Of a DNA stretch of 64,000 nucleotides, positions 34,534 through 43,191 are shown one piece after another. The position numbers and the translations under genes were made by a program. The stretch lies in the NCBI RefSeq assembly GCF_023073335.1, contig NZ_JADPJG010000026.1, forward strand, positions 200,408 to 264,407, read 5' to 3'. Within the stretch, counting starts at the first letter, position 1. Each line of letters opens with the position of its first letter. The DNA is from Bradyrhizobium sp. 21. Its GTDB lineage: Bacteria; Pseudomonadota; Alphaproteobacteria; Rhizobiales; Xanthobacteraceae. The notes below the pieces were generated by a model. That model was not told the origin of the DNA and ran no database searches. It was given only the letters and a program-made list of their open reading frames with translations.

Positions 34534-35028
34534 TTAGCCGTTGGAATTCGGCCCGCCAGAGTGCCGAAACGACCTCAGCAGGCGATTCAGTGCCGGGCTC
34601 GCGGCGCGGCGGAGCTCCTGAAGATTTCTCTGCGATAGTGCCCGCAGTTTCTGTTCACCTCTCCCGGTCAGTTTGAGGTGCACACGTCTGGCATCCTGCG
34701 GGTCGGCAACCCGGCCTACTAGCCCAAGCTTGGCCAAACGATTGATCAATTCAACCGCCGAGTGAGGCCGGATCAGCAGAAAGCGCGCAACATCACCGAC
34801 TGTCGCAGGACCCGGGCGCACGAAGCCCTTGATCCCAAGCAGCGCCTGATGCTGCGTCGGCGTCAATCCCTGCTTTGCCGCGGCTGCCTCGCTGAAGGCC
34901 AGAAAGCTCCGGATCTCGTACCGGAACTGCGCAAGCGCAGCATAGTCGGAGTCACGCATCGGATCGGTGGCTGAGGACCGCCCGGACCTGGCCGCAGTCG
35001 CCCGTTGCGTCCTCTTCATCTGAACCAT
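34534..35028 (-). CDS. MarR-family transcriptional regulator
   Basis: Winged-helix dimeric regulator of 164 residues. The N-terminal helix (YEIRSFLAFSEAAAAKQGLTPTQHQALLGIKG) and the HTH with wing (ATVGDVARFLLIRPHSAVELINRLAKLGLVGRVADPQDARRVHLKLTGRGEQ) match the MarR fold, including the conserved D-x-R-R-V wing. MarR proteins usually repress a linked efflux or catabolic gene, but neither neighbour is an obvious target. A Met three codons in is an equally possible start. Confidence 0.88.
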   Translation of the reverse strand: MVQMKRTQRATAARSGRSSATDPMRDSDYAALAQFRYEIRSFLAFSEAAAAKQGLTPTQHQALLGIKGFVRPGPATVGDVARFLLIRPHSAVELINRLAKLGLVGRVADPQDARRVHLKLTGRGEQKLRALSQRNLQELRRAASPALNRLLRSFRHSGGPNSNG

Positions 35029-35139
35029 GCCGTGCCGCCTCCGTGCTTCCTACCCGGCAACGCGAGCCGTTAGCCAAAGTAGCAAGCAGGAGCGCCCGGA
35101 CCAAGCAGCGGGAATTCCGGATGCACAGCTATTGCGCCC

Positions 35140-35790
35140 CTATTCGAAGCTCGACAGCAGGATCTTCACCAGGATGATTTGAAACGCGATCGGGATCCGG
35201 GCGCTCTTCCGCCTGATCGAGCGCTGCAGCGCACCGGCGATCTCGGCGCTGGTCAGGCTGCCTGCCGAGGCATTGGCGATCAGCTCGCTCCACATCTGCG
35301 ACAGCGAACCGCCGGGCGGGATTACCGGCTTGATAGTCACGCCGCAGCCCTGCGCCCATTCCACAATCTCCCGCATCGTATGCGGCCCGCAATTGCGCGT
35401 CGTCGCGAGACGTTCGGCCGTGAGCGCCCACAGTAACTCGCGCGATGGCGACCAGTTCCCTTTCGGCGGCTGCTCGCCCTTGAGCTCGACTGCGAGCTCC
35501 TTCAGAACGTTCTGGGCACGCACGCTCAGCCGCTTCATCGGCCCGGGCACACGCTTCGCCTGAACAGAGCCGACTGCCGGTCCCCGCTCACCTGTCGTTC
35601 GATTGCGAGGCTCGGGCATGCGCGAGGCATCGCCGGACTGTGGTGTCGCCCCCTGTCCGTTCACCTCTTCCACCGACCACGCAGCGTCCTGCCGCTCCGC
35701 ACCTTGCGGCCATGACCGTCGCTTCCGGGTACCCGCCACTCTCGTTCGCCGCACCATTTCTCTCGCCGAACCCGCCAGTCTCGTACTCAC
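35140..35790 (-). CDS. Orphan protein with RNA polymerase alpha-CTD-like domain
   Basis: A 216-residue protein. A basic, probably disordered N-terminus (1-80, many Arg) leads to a segment about residues 85-160 that matches the helix-hairpin-helix alpha C-terminal domain of RNA polymerase: RLSVRAQNVLKEL, then LLWALTAERLATTRNCGPHTMREIVEWAQGCGVTIKP. In alpha-CTD this fold binds UP-element DNA and activators. The N-terminal assembly domain of RpoA is absent. The C-terminus is hydrophobic (ARIPIAFQIILVKILLSSF). It could bind DNA or transcription factors; this is inference. It shows no linkage to ribosomal protein genes. Confidence 0.6.
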   Translation of the reverse strand: MSTRLAGSAREMVRRTRVAGTRKRRSWPQGAERQDAAWSVEEVNGQGATPQSGDASRMPEPRNRTTGERGPAVGSVQAKRVPGPMKRLSVRAQNVLKELAVELKGEQPPKGNWSPSRELLWALTAERLATTRNCGPHTMREIVEWAQGCGVTIKPVIPPGGSLSQMWSELIANASAGSLTSAEIAGALQRSIRRKSARIPIAFQIILVKILLSSFE

Positions 35791-36008
35791 AAAGGCTAAT
35801 ATATATCGGGATACGATATGTTTTCACGACATAATTTTGGTCGTTCGACCAAAGACGAAATTGACAGAAGGCGTTCACAAGTAATGCTTGCGCCCAAGAG
35901 CTACACGCGGATGTGACGTGCCCGGCGCGGGCAGGCCCTTAAGGCCGGCTGCCGCCGGACAGGTCGTGCTTTGCCTGCAAACAAGAACGATGTTCGGAGG
36001 AAACGATC

Positions 36009-37343
36009 ATGACTGACAATCTCATCCGCCGCGGCCTCTCGCGCCGTGGCCTGCTTCAGACCACCGCGGGCCTCATCGGCGGCACGGTTCTGCCCGGGAT
36101 GCCGGCGTTTGCCGAGGACAAGCTGGCGATCGGCTCCTACCCCGCCGGGGTCTCGGGCTCCACCGCCTTCATCGGCATCTCCGTGCCGCGCACCGGCACC
36201 TATGCCGTACAGGGTGAAGACGAGCTCAAGGGCTATCAACTCGCGATCGAGCACATCAACAGCGGGCACGACCTGATCAAGAAGATATCGCCGAAGACCA
36301 GCAAGGGCGTGCTCGGTAAGGAGCTGAAGTTCGGCGTCGCCGATTCCGCGGCCAAGCCAAACGAGGCGGTGCAGGCGCAGCAGCGCTTCATCAGCGAGAA
36401 CAAGGCGATCATGATCACCGGCGGCACGTCGAGCGCCGTTGCAGTGGCGCTGAACAAACTCGCCCAGCGCGAACACGTCATTTTCGTGTGTGGCATTTCC
36501 GGCTCGAACGATACCACTGGCAAGGATTGCGTCCGCTACGGCTTTCGACAGAACTTCTACGGCCAGACTGCGGCTGCAGCGATCGGCCCGGTGATGGTAC
36601 GTGAGTTCGGCAAGGGCAAGAAGGCCGCGTATCTCACGCCTGATTACACCTACGGCCACACCGTCACCAAATCCATGCAGGATTTCCTCGCAACAGCGGG
36701 CTGGACGACGACCACCAACCAGGTGGCGCCCCTCGGCGCACCCGACTATTCCTCATATCTGCTGAACGTCGCGAATTCAGGCGCCGACGTGCTCATCAAC
36801 GTCAATTGGGGACACGACGCCGTGCTGTCGACACAACAGGCCAAGCAGTTCGGCGTGCTCGACAAGATGAAGCTGGTCGTCCCCTACCAGGTGCCTTTCA
36901 TCGCGCGCGAGACCGGCGGCCTGATGCAGGGCGTCTACGCCGCCACCGATTATTGGTGGACCATCGAAGACAAATTCCCGCTCGCCAAGATGTTCAACGA
37001 AGCATTCGAGAAGAAGTACGGCTACAAGCCCGAATGGGGGGCGGAGAACGCCTATGTCAGCTTCGCGCATTGGGCGCACATGTGCGAGCAGGCCGGCAGC
37101 TTCAGCCCGCCCGACGTGATCAAGGCCTACGAGAAAGGCGAGACGATCCCCTCCCTGGTGGGCGACGTGCATTACCGTCCCGAGGACCATCAGTGCGTCC
37201 GGCCGGTGATCATCGTCAAGGGCAAGCAGCAAAAGGACATGAAGAACAAGGAAGACTGGTACGACGTCGTCGAGATCGTCCCGGGGGAAAGCCTGATGCA
37301 GAAGCCGGACGCCTTCGGCTGCCATCTCGGCGACTACAGCTGA
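36009..37343 (+). CDS. Branched-chain amino acid/amide ABC transporter substrate-binding protein (Tat signal)
   Basis: Periplasmic binding protein of 444 residues (Peripla_BP_6/LivJ type). The signal has a twin-arginine-like region (RRGLSRRGLLQTTAGLIGG). The mature part begins EDKLAIGSYPAGVSGSTAFIGISVPRTG and shows the two-lobe pattern with QQRFISENKAIMITGGTSSAVAVAL and YLTPDYTYGHTVTKSMQDFL. The family also includes urea and aromatic-acid binders, so the ligand is open. It is first in the Liv gene set and is followed by a strong terminator-like hairpin. The ribosome site is CGGAGGAAACGATC. Confidence 0.88.
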   Translation: MTDNLIRRGLSRRGLLQTTAGLIGGTVLPGMPAFAEDKLAIGSYPAGVSGSTAFIGISVPRTGTYAVQGEDELKGYQLAIEHINSGHDLIKKISPKTSKGVLGKELKFGVADSAAKPNEAVQAQQRFISENKAIMITGGTSSAVAVALNKLAQREHVIFVCGISGSNDTTGKDCVRYGFRQNFYGQTAAAAIGPVMVREFGKGKKAAYLTPDYTYGHTVTKSMQDFLATAGWTTTTNQVAPLGAPDYSSYLLNVANSGADVLINVNWGHDAVLSTQQAKQFGVLDKMKLVVPYQVPFIARETGGLMQGVYAATDYWWTIEDKFPLAKMFNEAFEKKYGYKPEWGAENAYVSFAHWAHMCEQAGSFSPPDVIKAYEKGETIPSLVGDVHYRPEDHQCVRPVIIVKGKQQKDMKNKEDWYDVVEIVPGESLMQKPDAFGCHLGDYS

Positions 37344-37359
37344 GACCTCGCTAACCCCT

Positions 37360-37405
37360 GTGACGCCGCGGACTGCACTCCGGTCCTGCGGCGTCACCCT
37401 TTTTT
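37360..37405 (+). terminator. Intrinsic terminator/attenuator after the first binding-protein gene
   Basis: Perfect 10-bp stem GTGACGCCGC / GCGGCGTCAC with an 18-base loop, followed by CC and six T. It lies between the binding protein and the livH-like gene, so it would let the binding protein be made in excess over the membrane part. Confidence 0.8.
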
Positions 37406-37443
37406 GACGCAGCCCCGTCGGGCGTCGCAACCGTGATCATTGC

Positions 37444-38319
37444 ATGATTAGTTGGCCCAATCTCGTTTCGCAGCTTTTCAACGGGCTCGCGCTCGGCGCC
37501 CTGCTCGCGCTGATCAGCTCCGGCCTGACCATCATCTACGGCACGCTCGGCGTGCTCAACCTCGCGCACGGCGCGATGTTCATGATCGGCGGCTATGCCG
37601 GCTTCGTCGCCTACCAGTACACGGAGTCGTTCATCCTCGCCGTGATCGCGGGCTCGCTGTTCGTGATGCTGCTCGGCGTTCTCATGGAACGCGTCATCAT
37701 CCGCCATTTCTATCACCGACCGCACGAGGATCAGCTGCTCGTGACCTTCGGGCTCGGCATCTGCTTCGTCGAGCTCGTGCGCCTGCTCTTCTCGAGCCAG
37801 TCGCAGCTGGTACCGCCGCCGGCACTGTTCCAGGGCATCACCAATCTCGGCTTCATGTTCTATCCGACCTACCGCCTCGCCGTGGTCGGCATCGTCGCGG
37901 TCGCACTCGGCGCGCTGTTCATCATCCTCTACCGGACCCGGCTCGGCATGATCGTGCGCGCGGGCATCGAAGATTCGGTGATGGTCGATTCGCTCGGCAT
38001 CAACGTCTACCGCGTCTTCATGATCGTGTTCGGCATCGGCGCGATGGCCGCCGGCTTTGCCGGCATCGTCAACGCGCCGGTGGTGTCGCTGACACCGGGC
38101 ATCGGTGACGACATCCTGGTCCAGACCTTCGTGGTGGTGGTGATCGGCGGCGTCGGTTCTTTCCCTGGCGCGATCCTCGGCGGCCTGATCGCCGGCGAGA
38201 TCATCAGCGTCACCTCCATGTTCAACCCCGGCTATGCCTATGTGATGCTGTTCGCGGCGATGACGCTCGTGCTCGTGGTGCGACCGCATGGCCTGCTCGG
38301 CGCGCAGGGCCGCGAGTAA
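37444..38319 (+). CDS. livH: Branched-chain amino acid ABC transporter permease LivH
   Basis: Inner-membrane permease of 291 residues with about eight helices. The N-terminus (QLFNGLALGALLALISSGLTIIYGTLGVLNLAHGAMFMIGGYAG) and the VVVVIGGVGSFPGAILGGLIAGE motif are classic for LivH. It pairs with the LivM half of the next gene. It begins about 40 bp after the terminator and precedes the fused gene by 11 bp, so it is cotranscribed with it. Confidence 0.92.
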   Translation: MISWPNLVSQLFNGLALGALLALISSGLTIIYGTLGVLNLAHGAMFMIGGYAGFVAYQYTESFILAVIAGSLFVMLLGVLMERVIIRHFYHRPHEDQLLVTFGLGICFVELVRLLFSSQSQLVPPPALFQGITNLGFMFYPTYRLAVVGIVAVALGALFIILYRTRLGMIVRAGIEDSVMVDSLGINVYRVFMIVFGIGAMAAGFAGIVNAPVVSLTPGIGDDILVQTFVVVVIGGVGSFPGAILGGLIAGEIISVTSMFNPGYAYVMLFAAMTLVLVVRPHGLLGAQGRE

Positions 38320-38330
38320 GCGATTTCCTG

Positions 38331-40178
38331 ATGCTCAAGCAACGCCCGTTCCTGATCGAGACACTGACGGCCATCGGCCTGATCGTGGCTCCCTTCGTGC
38401 TGCCTCACCTCGGCTTCGCGCCGAACACGGTGAACCGGATCCTGGTCTGGGGCCTGTTCGGCCTCGGCTTCGACATCCTGTTCGGCTTCACCGGCCTGCT
38501 CTCGTTCGGCCAATCCGCTTTCTACGGCACCGGCGGCTTCGTCGCCGCCTACCTGCTGACCCGCGCGGGCTTCGGCAACGTGCTGGGCGCGCTGATCATC
38601 GGCATGATCGCGGCGGCCGCGACCGGCTACCTGATCGGCCTGATCGCATTGCGCCGCACCGGCATCTATTTCGCGATGATCACCGTGGCGATCGCGGAGG
38701 TGTTCTTCTTCGTCGAGTTCAATCCACTTTCCGATTTCACCGGCGGCGAGAACGGCCTGCCGGGGGTACCGACGCCGAGCTTCGATCTCGGCTTCACCTC
38801 CATCCACTTCACCAATGGCTGGTCGCTCTATCAGTTCATCGCGCTGTGCTACTTCGTCGGCGTCGTCATCGCCCTCAGGATCGTGCGCTCGCCGGTCGGC
38901 GCGATTCTGAGTGCGATCCGCGACAATCCGCTGCGCGCCACGGCCGTCGGACACAACATCCATGGCTACAAGCTGACCGCCTTCGTGATCGCAGCCGCTT
39001 ACGCGGGCTTCGCCGGCGGACTGCTCGGCGTGCTCCAGGCCTTCATGCCGCCCGACGCCTTCACCTTCGACACCTCGGGCCAGCTCGTGATGCAGACGGC
39101 CATCGGCGGCAGGGGCACGCTGTTCGGACCGCTGGTCGGCGCAACCGTTTGGCTCTTCCTTCAGGACTTCCTCCAGTCCGCGCTGGGCCTCGGCGCAGCC
39201 TGGAAGCTGGTGCTGGGTGTCGTCTTCGTGCTGCTGGTCTGCTTCCTGCGCGGCGGCATCATCGGCGGTCTTGCCGATCTCTACCGCCTCGTCTCGGGCA
39301 ACCGAAAGCGAACGGATGCGGAGATGGAGCAGGAGGCCGCTGACGCCGAAGCCACACTGCAACCCCCTCCGGCGCCGATGCAGGCCAAGGAGGTCGCGCA
39401 TCCCGCCTATTCCGGGCCGATCCTGAAAGCCACCGGCCTGACCAAACGCTATGGCGGTCTCGTCGCCAACAGCGACATCGATTTCAGCGTCAATCAGGGC
39501 GAGTTGCGCGGGATCATCGGCCCCAACGGCGCCGGCAAATCGACCTTCTTCAAGATGCTGACCTGCGAGATCGCGCCGAGCTCCGGCCAGATCGTATTCG
39601 AGGGGCGAGACATCACGGGATTGAAGGTGACCGAGGTCTGCCAGCTCGGCCTCACCAAGAGCTATCAGGTCAACCAGCTCTTCACCGGGTTGACGGTGCG
39701 GCAGAACCTGACGATCGCCGCGCTGGCCGAGCTACGTGGAAAATTCCGGCTCGACCTGTTCCGGAAGCTCTCCAGCGTCAAGGGCCTGACCGAGCAGGTG
39801 GAGCACACGCTTGCCCTCGTCAATTTGAGCCGCCGGGCCGATACGCCGGTATCCGAGCTCGCCTATGGCGAGAAGCGCAGGCTCGAAATCGGCCTCGCGC
39901 TCGCCACCTCGCCGCGCCTGCTGCTGCTCGACGAACCGCTTGCAGGCATGAGCCCACGGGAGCGGGTCGAGACCGTCAAGCTGCTCAAATCGATCGCGCG
40001 AGGGCGCACCATGATCATCATCGACCACGACATGGATTCGCTGTTCGAGCTGGTCGAACGCGTAACGGTGCTCCAGGAAGGCAAGGTTCTGCTCGACGGC
40101 ACGCCGGAGGAAATCAAGGCCAACGCCGCCGTGCAGGAAGCCTATCTCGGCGGAGTTCACGGGGAGATCGCCGCATGA
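38331..40178 (+). CDS. LivM-LivG fusion: permease plus ATPase of a branched-chain amino acid-type ABC transporter
   Basis: A 615-residue fusion. Residues 1 to about 325 are a LivM permease (GLGFDILFGFTGLLSFGQSAFYGTGGFVAAYLL, AIRDNPLRATAVGHNIHGYKL, GGRGTLFGPLVGA). A charged linker follows, then a LivG ATPase with Walker A GPNGAGKST near 398-406, Q-loop, signature ELAYGEKRRLEIG near 506, and Walker B LLLLDEP with the D-loop LAGMSPRE. Separate genes are usual; the fusion fixes a 1:1 stoichiometry. It overlaps the next gene (livF) by 4 bp. Confidence 0.92.
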   Translation: MLKQRPFLIETLTAIGLIVAPFVLPHLGFAPNTVNRILVWGLFGLGFDILFGFTGLLSFGQSAFYGTGGFVAAYLLTRAGFGNVLGALIIGMIAAAATGYLIGLIALRRTGIYFAMITVAIAEVFFFVEFNPLSDFTGGENGLPGVPTPSFDLGFTSIHFTNGWSLYQFIALCYFVGVVIALRIVRSPVGAILSAIRDNPLRATAVGHNIHGYKLTAFVIAAAYAGFAGGLLGVLQAFMPPDAFTFDTSGQLVMQTAIGGRGTLFGPLVGATVWLFLQDFLQSALGLGAAWKLVLGVVFVLLVCFLRGGIIGGLADLYRLVSGNRKRTDAEMEQEAADAEATLQPPPAPMQAKEVAHPAYSGPILKATGLTKRYGGLVANSDIDFSVNQGELRGIIGPNGAGKSTFFKMLTCEIAPSSGQIVFEGRDITGLKVTEVCQLGLTKSYQVNQLFTGLTVRQNLTIAALAELRGKFRLDLFRKLSSVKGLTEQVEHTLALVNLSRRADTPVSELAYGEKRRLEIGLALATSPRLLLLDEPLAGMSPRERVETVKLLKSIARGRTMIIIDHDMDSLFELVERVTVLQEGKVLLDGTPEEIKANAAVQEAYLGGVHGEIAA

Positions 40179-40873
40179 GCCTGATCGAGGTCAACGGCCT
40201 GAACAGCTATTACGGTGACTCCCACATCCTGTTCGACGTCGCCATGCACGTCGCGCGTCACGAAGTGGTGGCGCTGCTCGGTCGCAATGGCGCCGGCAAG
40301 AGCACGACGCTGAAGAGCCTGATGGGCGTCGTGACGCCGCGTAGCGGCAGCGTGAAGTTCGAGGGCATTGATATCGCCGGACGAAAGAGCCACAGAATCG
40401 CCCAGGCCGGCATGCAGCTCGTGCACGAGGAACGCCGCATCTTCGGCAGCCTGTCGGTGGAGGAAAACATCGTCCTCGCCGGCATCACTGCGCCGAAACG
40501 CTGGCCACTCGATCGGATCTACGAAATGTTTCCGCGGCTGAAGGAGCGGCGCAACAACCGCGGCACCGAGCTCTCCGGCGGCGAGCAGCAGATGCTCGCG
40601 ATCGCACGGGCGTTGGTGCGCGACCCCAAGATCGTGCTGCTGGACGAGCCGTTCGAGGGGCTCGCGCCCGTCATCGTTCACGATCTCGTCAAGGCCTGCC
40701 GCGAGCTCGCCGCCGCCGGCCAGACCATCGTGCTGGTCGAGCAGAATTTGGCGGCGACGCTGGCGCTGGCGAGCCGGATCTACATCATCAACAACGGACA
40801 CATCGTGCACGAGGGGCCGGCGCGGGAGCTCAAGGCCCAGCCGGAGCTGCTCCAACGCTATCTCGGCGTCTAG
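40175..40873 (+). CDS. livF: Branched-chain amino acid-type ABC transporter ATPase LivF
   Basis: Second ATPase subunit, 232 residues. Walker A is GRNGAGKSTT, signature ELSGGEQQMLAIARAL, Walker B IVLLDEPFEGLAP, and the switch His region is IVLVEQNLAATLALA. Together with the LivG half of the fusion it powers the transporter. The start overlaps the fusion stop. A binding-protein gene follows 78 bp downstream. Confidence 0.93.
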   Translation: MSLIEVNGLNSYYGDSHILFDVAMHVARHEVVALLGRNGAGKSTTLKSLMGVVTPRSGSVKFEGIDIAGRKSHRIAQAGMQLVHEERRIFGSLSVEENIVLAGITAPKRWPLDRIYEMFPRLKERRNNRGTELSGGEQQMLAIARALVRDPKIVLLDEPFEGLAPVIVHDLVKACRELAAAGQTIVLVEQNLAATLALASRIYIINNGHIVHEGPARELKAQPELLQRYLGV

Positions 40874-40951
40874 TTGATATCACCGAGCGCGACGTGACGA
40901 CGCGAAGTCTTGACGACCTCGCGCTGAATTCGAAAAGGAGGAACACGTCAA

Positions 40952-42157
40952 ATGAAATGCATTGCGGTAAGAACGGTTCAACTGTTGCTGGCGGCGTCAA
41001 TGGCGGTGACGACTGCACACGCGGCCGAAAACAAGGTCGTGATCGGCGATATCGACGATATGTCCGGCCTGTATGCCGACGTGATCGGCCCCGGCGGCGT
41101 CGAGGCGGCCAAGATGGCGATCGAGGATTTTGGCGGCAGCGTGCTCGGGAACAAGATCGAGTTCATGGTATCCGATCACCAGAACAAGCCCGACGTTGGA
41201 GCGCAAAAATTCCGGGAATGGGCCGACAGGGACGGCATTACGATGATTCTCGGCGGATCGAACACGGGAGTTAGCCTGGCGATGAACAATGTCGCCAAGG
41301 AGAAGAAAATTCCGTTCATCGCTATCGGCGCAGCCGGCGCATCACTGACCGGCAAGGACTGCACGCCCTATACCGTGCACTATGTCTACGACACGACGGC
41401 ACTCGGCAACGGTACCGCCAAGACGATGGTGAAGCAGGGCGGTAAAACCTGGTTCTTCCTCACGGCTGACTACGCCTTCGGCACCCAGTTGCAGGAGTCC
41501 GCCTCGAAGGTGGTCGAGGCCAATGGCGGCAAGGTCACTGGCGCCGTGCGCGTCCCGCTCTCCACGTCGGACTTCTCGAGCTATCTGCTCCAGGCGCAAA
41601 ACGCTGGTGCGCAGGTGCTTGGGCTGGCCAATGCCGGCAACGACTTCACTAACTCAATCAAGGCTGCCGACGAGTTCGGCATCGCCAAGACAATGAAGCC
41701 GGCCGCATTGCTCGCCTTCATCAGCGACATTCACAGCCTCGGCCTCAAGACCGCACAGGGCCTGTACCTCACCACCGGCTGGTATTGGGATCTTAACGAG
41801 AAGACCCGCGCCTTCGCCAAACGCTACTATGAGAAGACGAAGCGCGAGCCCACCATGAATCAGGCGGGCTACTATTCGGCGACCATGAGCTACCTCAACG
41901 CGGTCAAGGCTGCCGGCTCCACCAATTCAGAGAAGGTCATGGCGGAGCTCAAGAAGATGAAGATCGACGACATGTTCACTAGCAACGGCAAGATCCGTGC
42001 CGACGGCCTGATGGAGCATGAGATGTATATCATGCAGGTCAAGAAACCCGATGAGTCCAAACAACCTTGGGACTATTACAAACTGGTTCACACGATGTCG
42101 GGCGAAGAAGCATTCGGAAAGTTGTCCGACTCGGCGTGTCCGCTGGTTACACACTGA
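40952..42157 (+). CDS. Second ABC transporter substrate-binding protein (LivJ type, Sec signal)
   Basis: Periplasmic binding protein of 401 residues. The signal (TVQLLLAASMAVTTAHAAE) is Sec type, unlike the Tat-like signal of the first binding protein. The mature part begins NKVVIGDIDDMSGLYADVIGPGGVEAAKMAIEDFGG and continues in the LivJ fold (FFLTADYAFGTQLQESASKVV). Two binding proteins for one permease-ATPase set widen the substrate range. A ribosome site (AAAGGAGGAACACGTCAA) precedes the ATG. A hairpin lies 29 bp after the stop. Confidence 0.9.
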   Translation: MKCIAVRTVQLLLAASMAVTTAHAAENKVVIGDIDDMSGLYADVIGPGGVEAAKMAIEDFGGSVLGNKIEFMVSDHQNKPDVGAQKFREWADRDGITMILGGSNTGVSLAMNNVAKEKKIPFIAIGAAGASLTGKDCTPYTVHYVYDTTALGNGTAKTMVKQGGKTWFFLTADYAFGTQLQESASKVVEANGGKVTGAVRVPLSTSDFSSYLLQAQNAGAQVLGLANAGNDFTNSIKAADEFGIAKTMKPAALLAFISDIHSLGLKTAQGLYLTTGWYWDLNEKTRAFAKRYYEKTKREPTMNQAGYYSATMSYLNAVKAAGSTNSEKVMAELKKMKIDDMFTSNGKIRADGLMEHEMYIMQVKKPDESKQPWDYYKLVHTMSGEEAFGKLSDSACPLVTH

Positions 42158-42185
42158 TAGTCGTGTTCCAATCGCGTCGTCGCAC

Positions 42186-42217
42186 AAGAGGAGCGCACCC
42201 GCAAGTGCGCTCCTCTT
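42186..42217 (+). terminator. Hairpin after the second binding-protein gene
   Basis: A 13-bp perfect stem AAGAGGAGCGCAC / GTGCGCTCCTCTT with six-base loop CCGCAA, 29 bp after the stop. There is no T run behind it on the plus strand. Confidence 0.6.
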
Positions 42218-42232
42218 GGAGTACGTAACAGC

Positions 42233-42338
42233 GGGGTGCGCGGCGGCACATCCGCGGCGCTTGCTCTCTCGCTGCCGGACAGCCGGACCAAAACTCCGAT
42301 CCTGGCGGCAACCTATGGTGTCGTGTTGCTCAGCGCTG
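42233..42338 (+). pseudogene. Fragment of a CPA1 Na+/H+ antiporter
   Basis: About 35 codons read GVRGGTSAALALSLPDS..TPILAATYGVVLLSA in frame. This aligns with the last conserved helix of NhaP-type antiporters and with the intact antiporter at 23013-24308 (GVRGGISVALALSMPDS). No start region or earlier helices are present. It is a clear remnant of a different antiporter gene. Confidence 0.7.
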
Positions 42339-42667
42339 CGCAAAGCCCCTGTAGAACTCCCCGCAACACCAGCCGGAGCGGGGATTTCAGTACGCCGGGG
42401 ACGACCCGTCAAGCGCAAGGGCGGAGCCTGCCAGGCGTTTTAGCGCGCCGGTACCGCTCCAGAGCCTGAAAGGATTCCGAGCGCCTGCGAGCACACACAC
42501 CCGGAATGAGTGCCGCCCGAGAGGGCGGATGATGCAGCTGCTGCCGCCTGATCCCTCCACGGCCGGCTTTCCGGACGCCGTGTTCCGTCGTGGAAGGTTG
42601 AAATGACGCCCATGCGATGTATAACCGGGGTTCGGGTGTTCGCTGTATCGGTAGCGACAGGAAAGCG

Positions 42668-42913
42668 ATGGTCGGGCCGCCACGCGGAGATCCTGCGCCC
42701 GTGAATCACAATCCTCCGTTTGACGATCTGCCGAAAGCCCAGCGGCTGGCCGAACAGGCCCTCAACACCCTTCAGCGGTTCCTGCATGTCGAGGCTGTCA
42801 GCGGTGCGGTCCTGCTCGCTGCCGCCGCCGCTGCACTGATCTGGGCGAATTCCCCAGTGGCTCACAGCTATCACGATTTCTGGCACCTTCCGGTGACGAT
42901 CGCCCTGGGAGCG
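42668..42913 (+). pseudogene. N-terminal fragment of NhaA Na+/H+ antiporter
   Basis: From ATG 42668 the frame reads about 82 codons with LQRFLHVEAVSGAVLLAAAAAALIWANSP followed by HSYHDFWHLPVTIALGAI, the start of NhaA up to the end of helix I and the first loop. NhaA is normally near 400 residues. Homology stops at about 42910, where the sequence runs into the 3' end of the decayed minus-strand small gene, so there is a rearrangement breakpoint. Confidence 0.7.
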
Positions 42914-42914
42914 A

Positions 42915-43091
42915 TCAAGCAATTGCATATACGGACAGAAGCAGGCAGGTGAGTGTACACGCAAGGCCTATGACTGCAGTCCGAGACTTGCCGGCATCTA
43001 CACGAGAACTCTCTCGGCTCTACGGCCGGGTAGTCTCTGATGTTGCGCAAAAATTTGCCGGCCGAGGTCCTCAAAAACATACATTTCTCAC
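42915..43091 (-). pseudogene. Decayed paralogue of the 60-residue gene at 25098-25280
   Basis: Starts with GTG AGA AAT GTA, like the intact ATG AGA AAT GTA. It then meets an in-frame TGA at codon 7 and shifts frame, but goes on to match the intact gene (LF..YEKLPE-like, then the stretch around GATGCC, CACCTG and the final ATTGCTTGA). The matching stop is at 42915-42917. A GGAGA lies before the GTG, and the 38-bp motif lies 62 bp further upstream, as in the intact copy. The gene is broken but its regulatory site persists. Confidence 0.6.
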
Positions 43092-43153
43092 GGGTCTCCA
43101 CGGACGATCACTCTAGTCCGAACGGAATATAGTGATCGGCAACTCGCCAGGCA

Positions 43154-43191
43154 GTCAGGAGATCGCTTCTCCCCGTCGGGAAAATCCTGAC
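43154..43191 (+). promoter_or_regulatory. 38-bp conserved motif, copy C
   Basis: GTCAGG, 15 bases, then GTCGGGAAAATCCTGAC, identical in layout to copies A and B. It sits upstream of the decayed minus-strand small gene in the same relative orientation as copy A. Confidence 0.65.

Noticed and set aside
37351..38289. 312-codon minus-strand frame opposite livH
   Set aside because: Composition (His, Asp, Glu, Arg) is typical of the antisense of a hydrophobic membrane gene.
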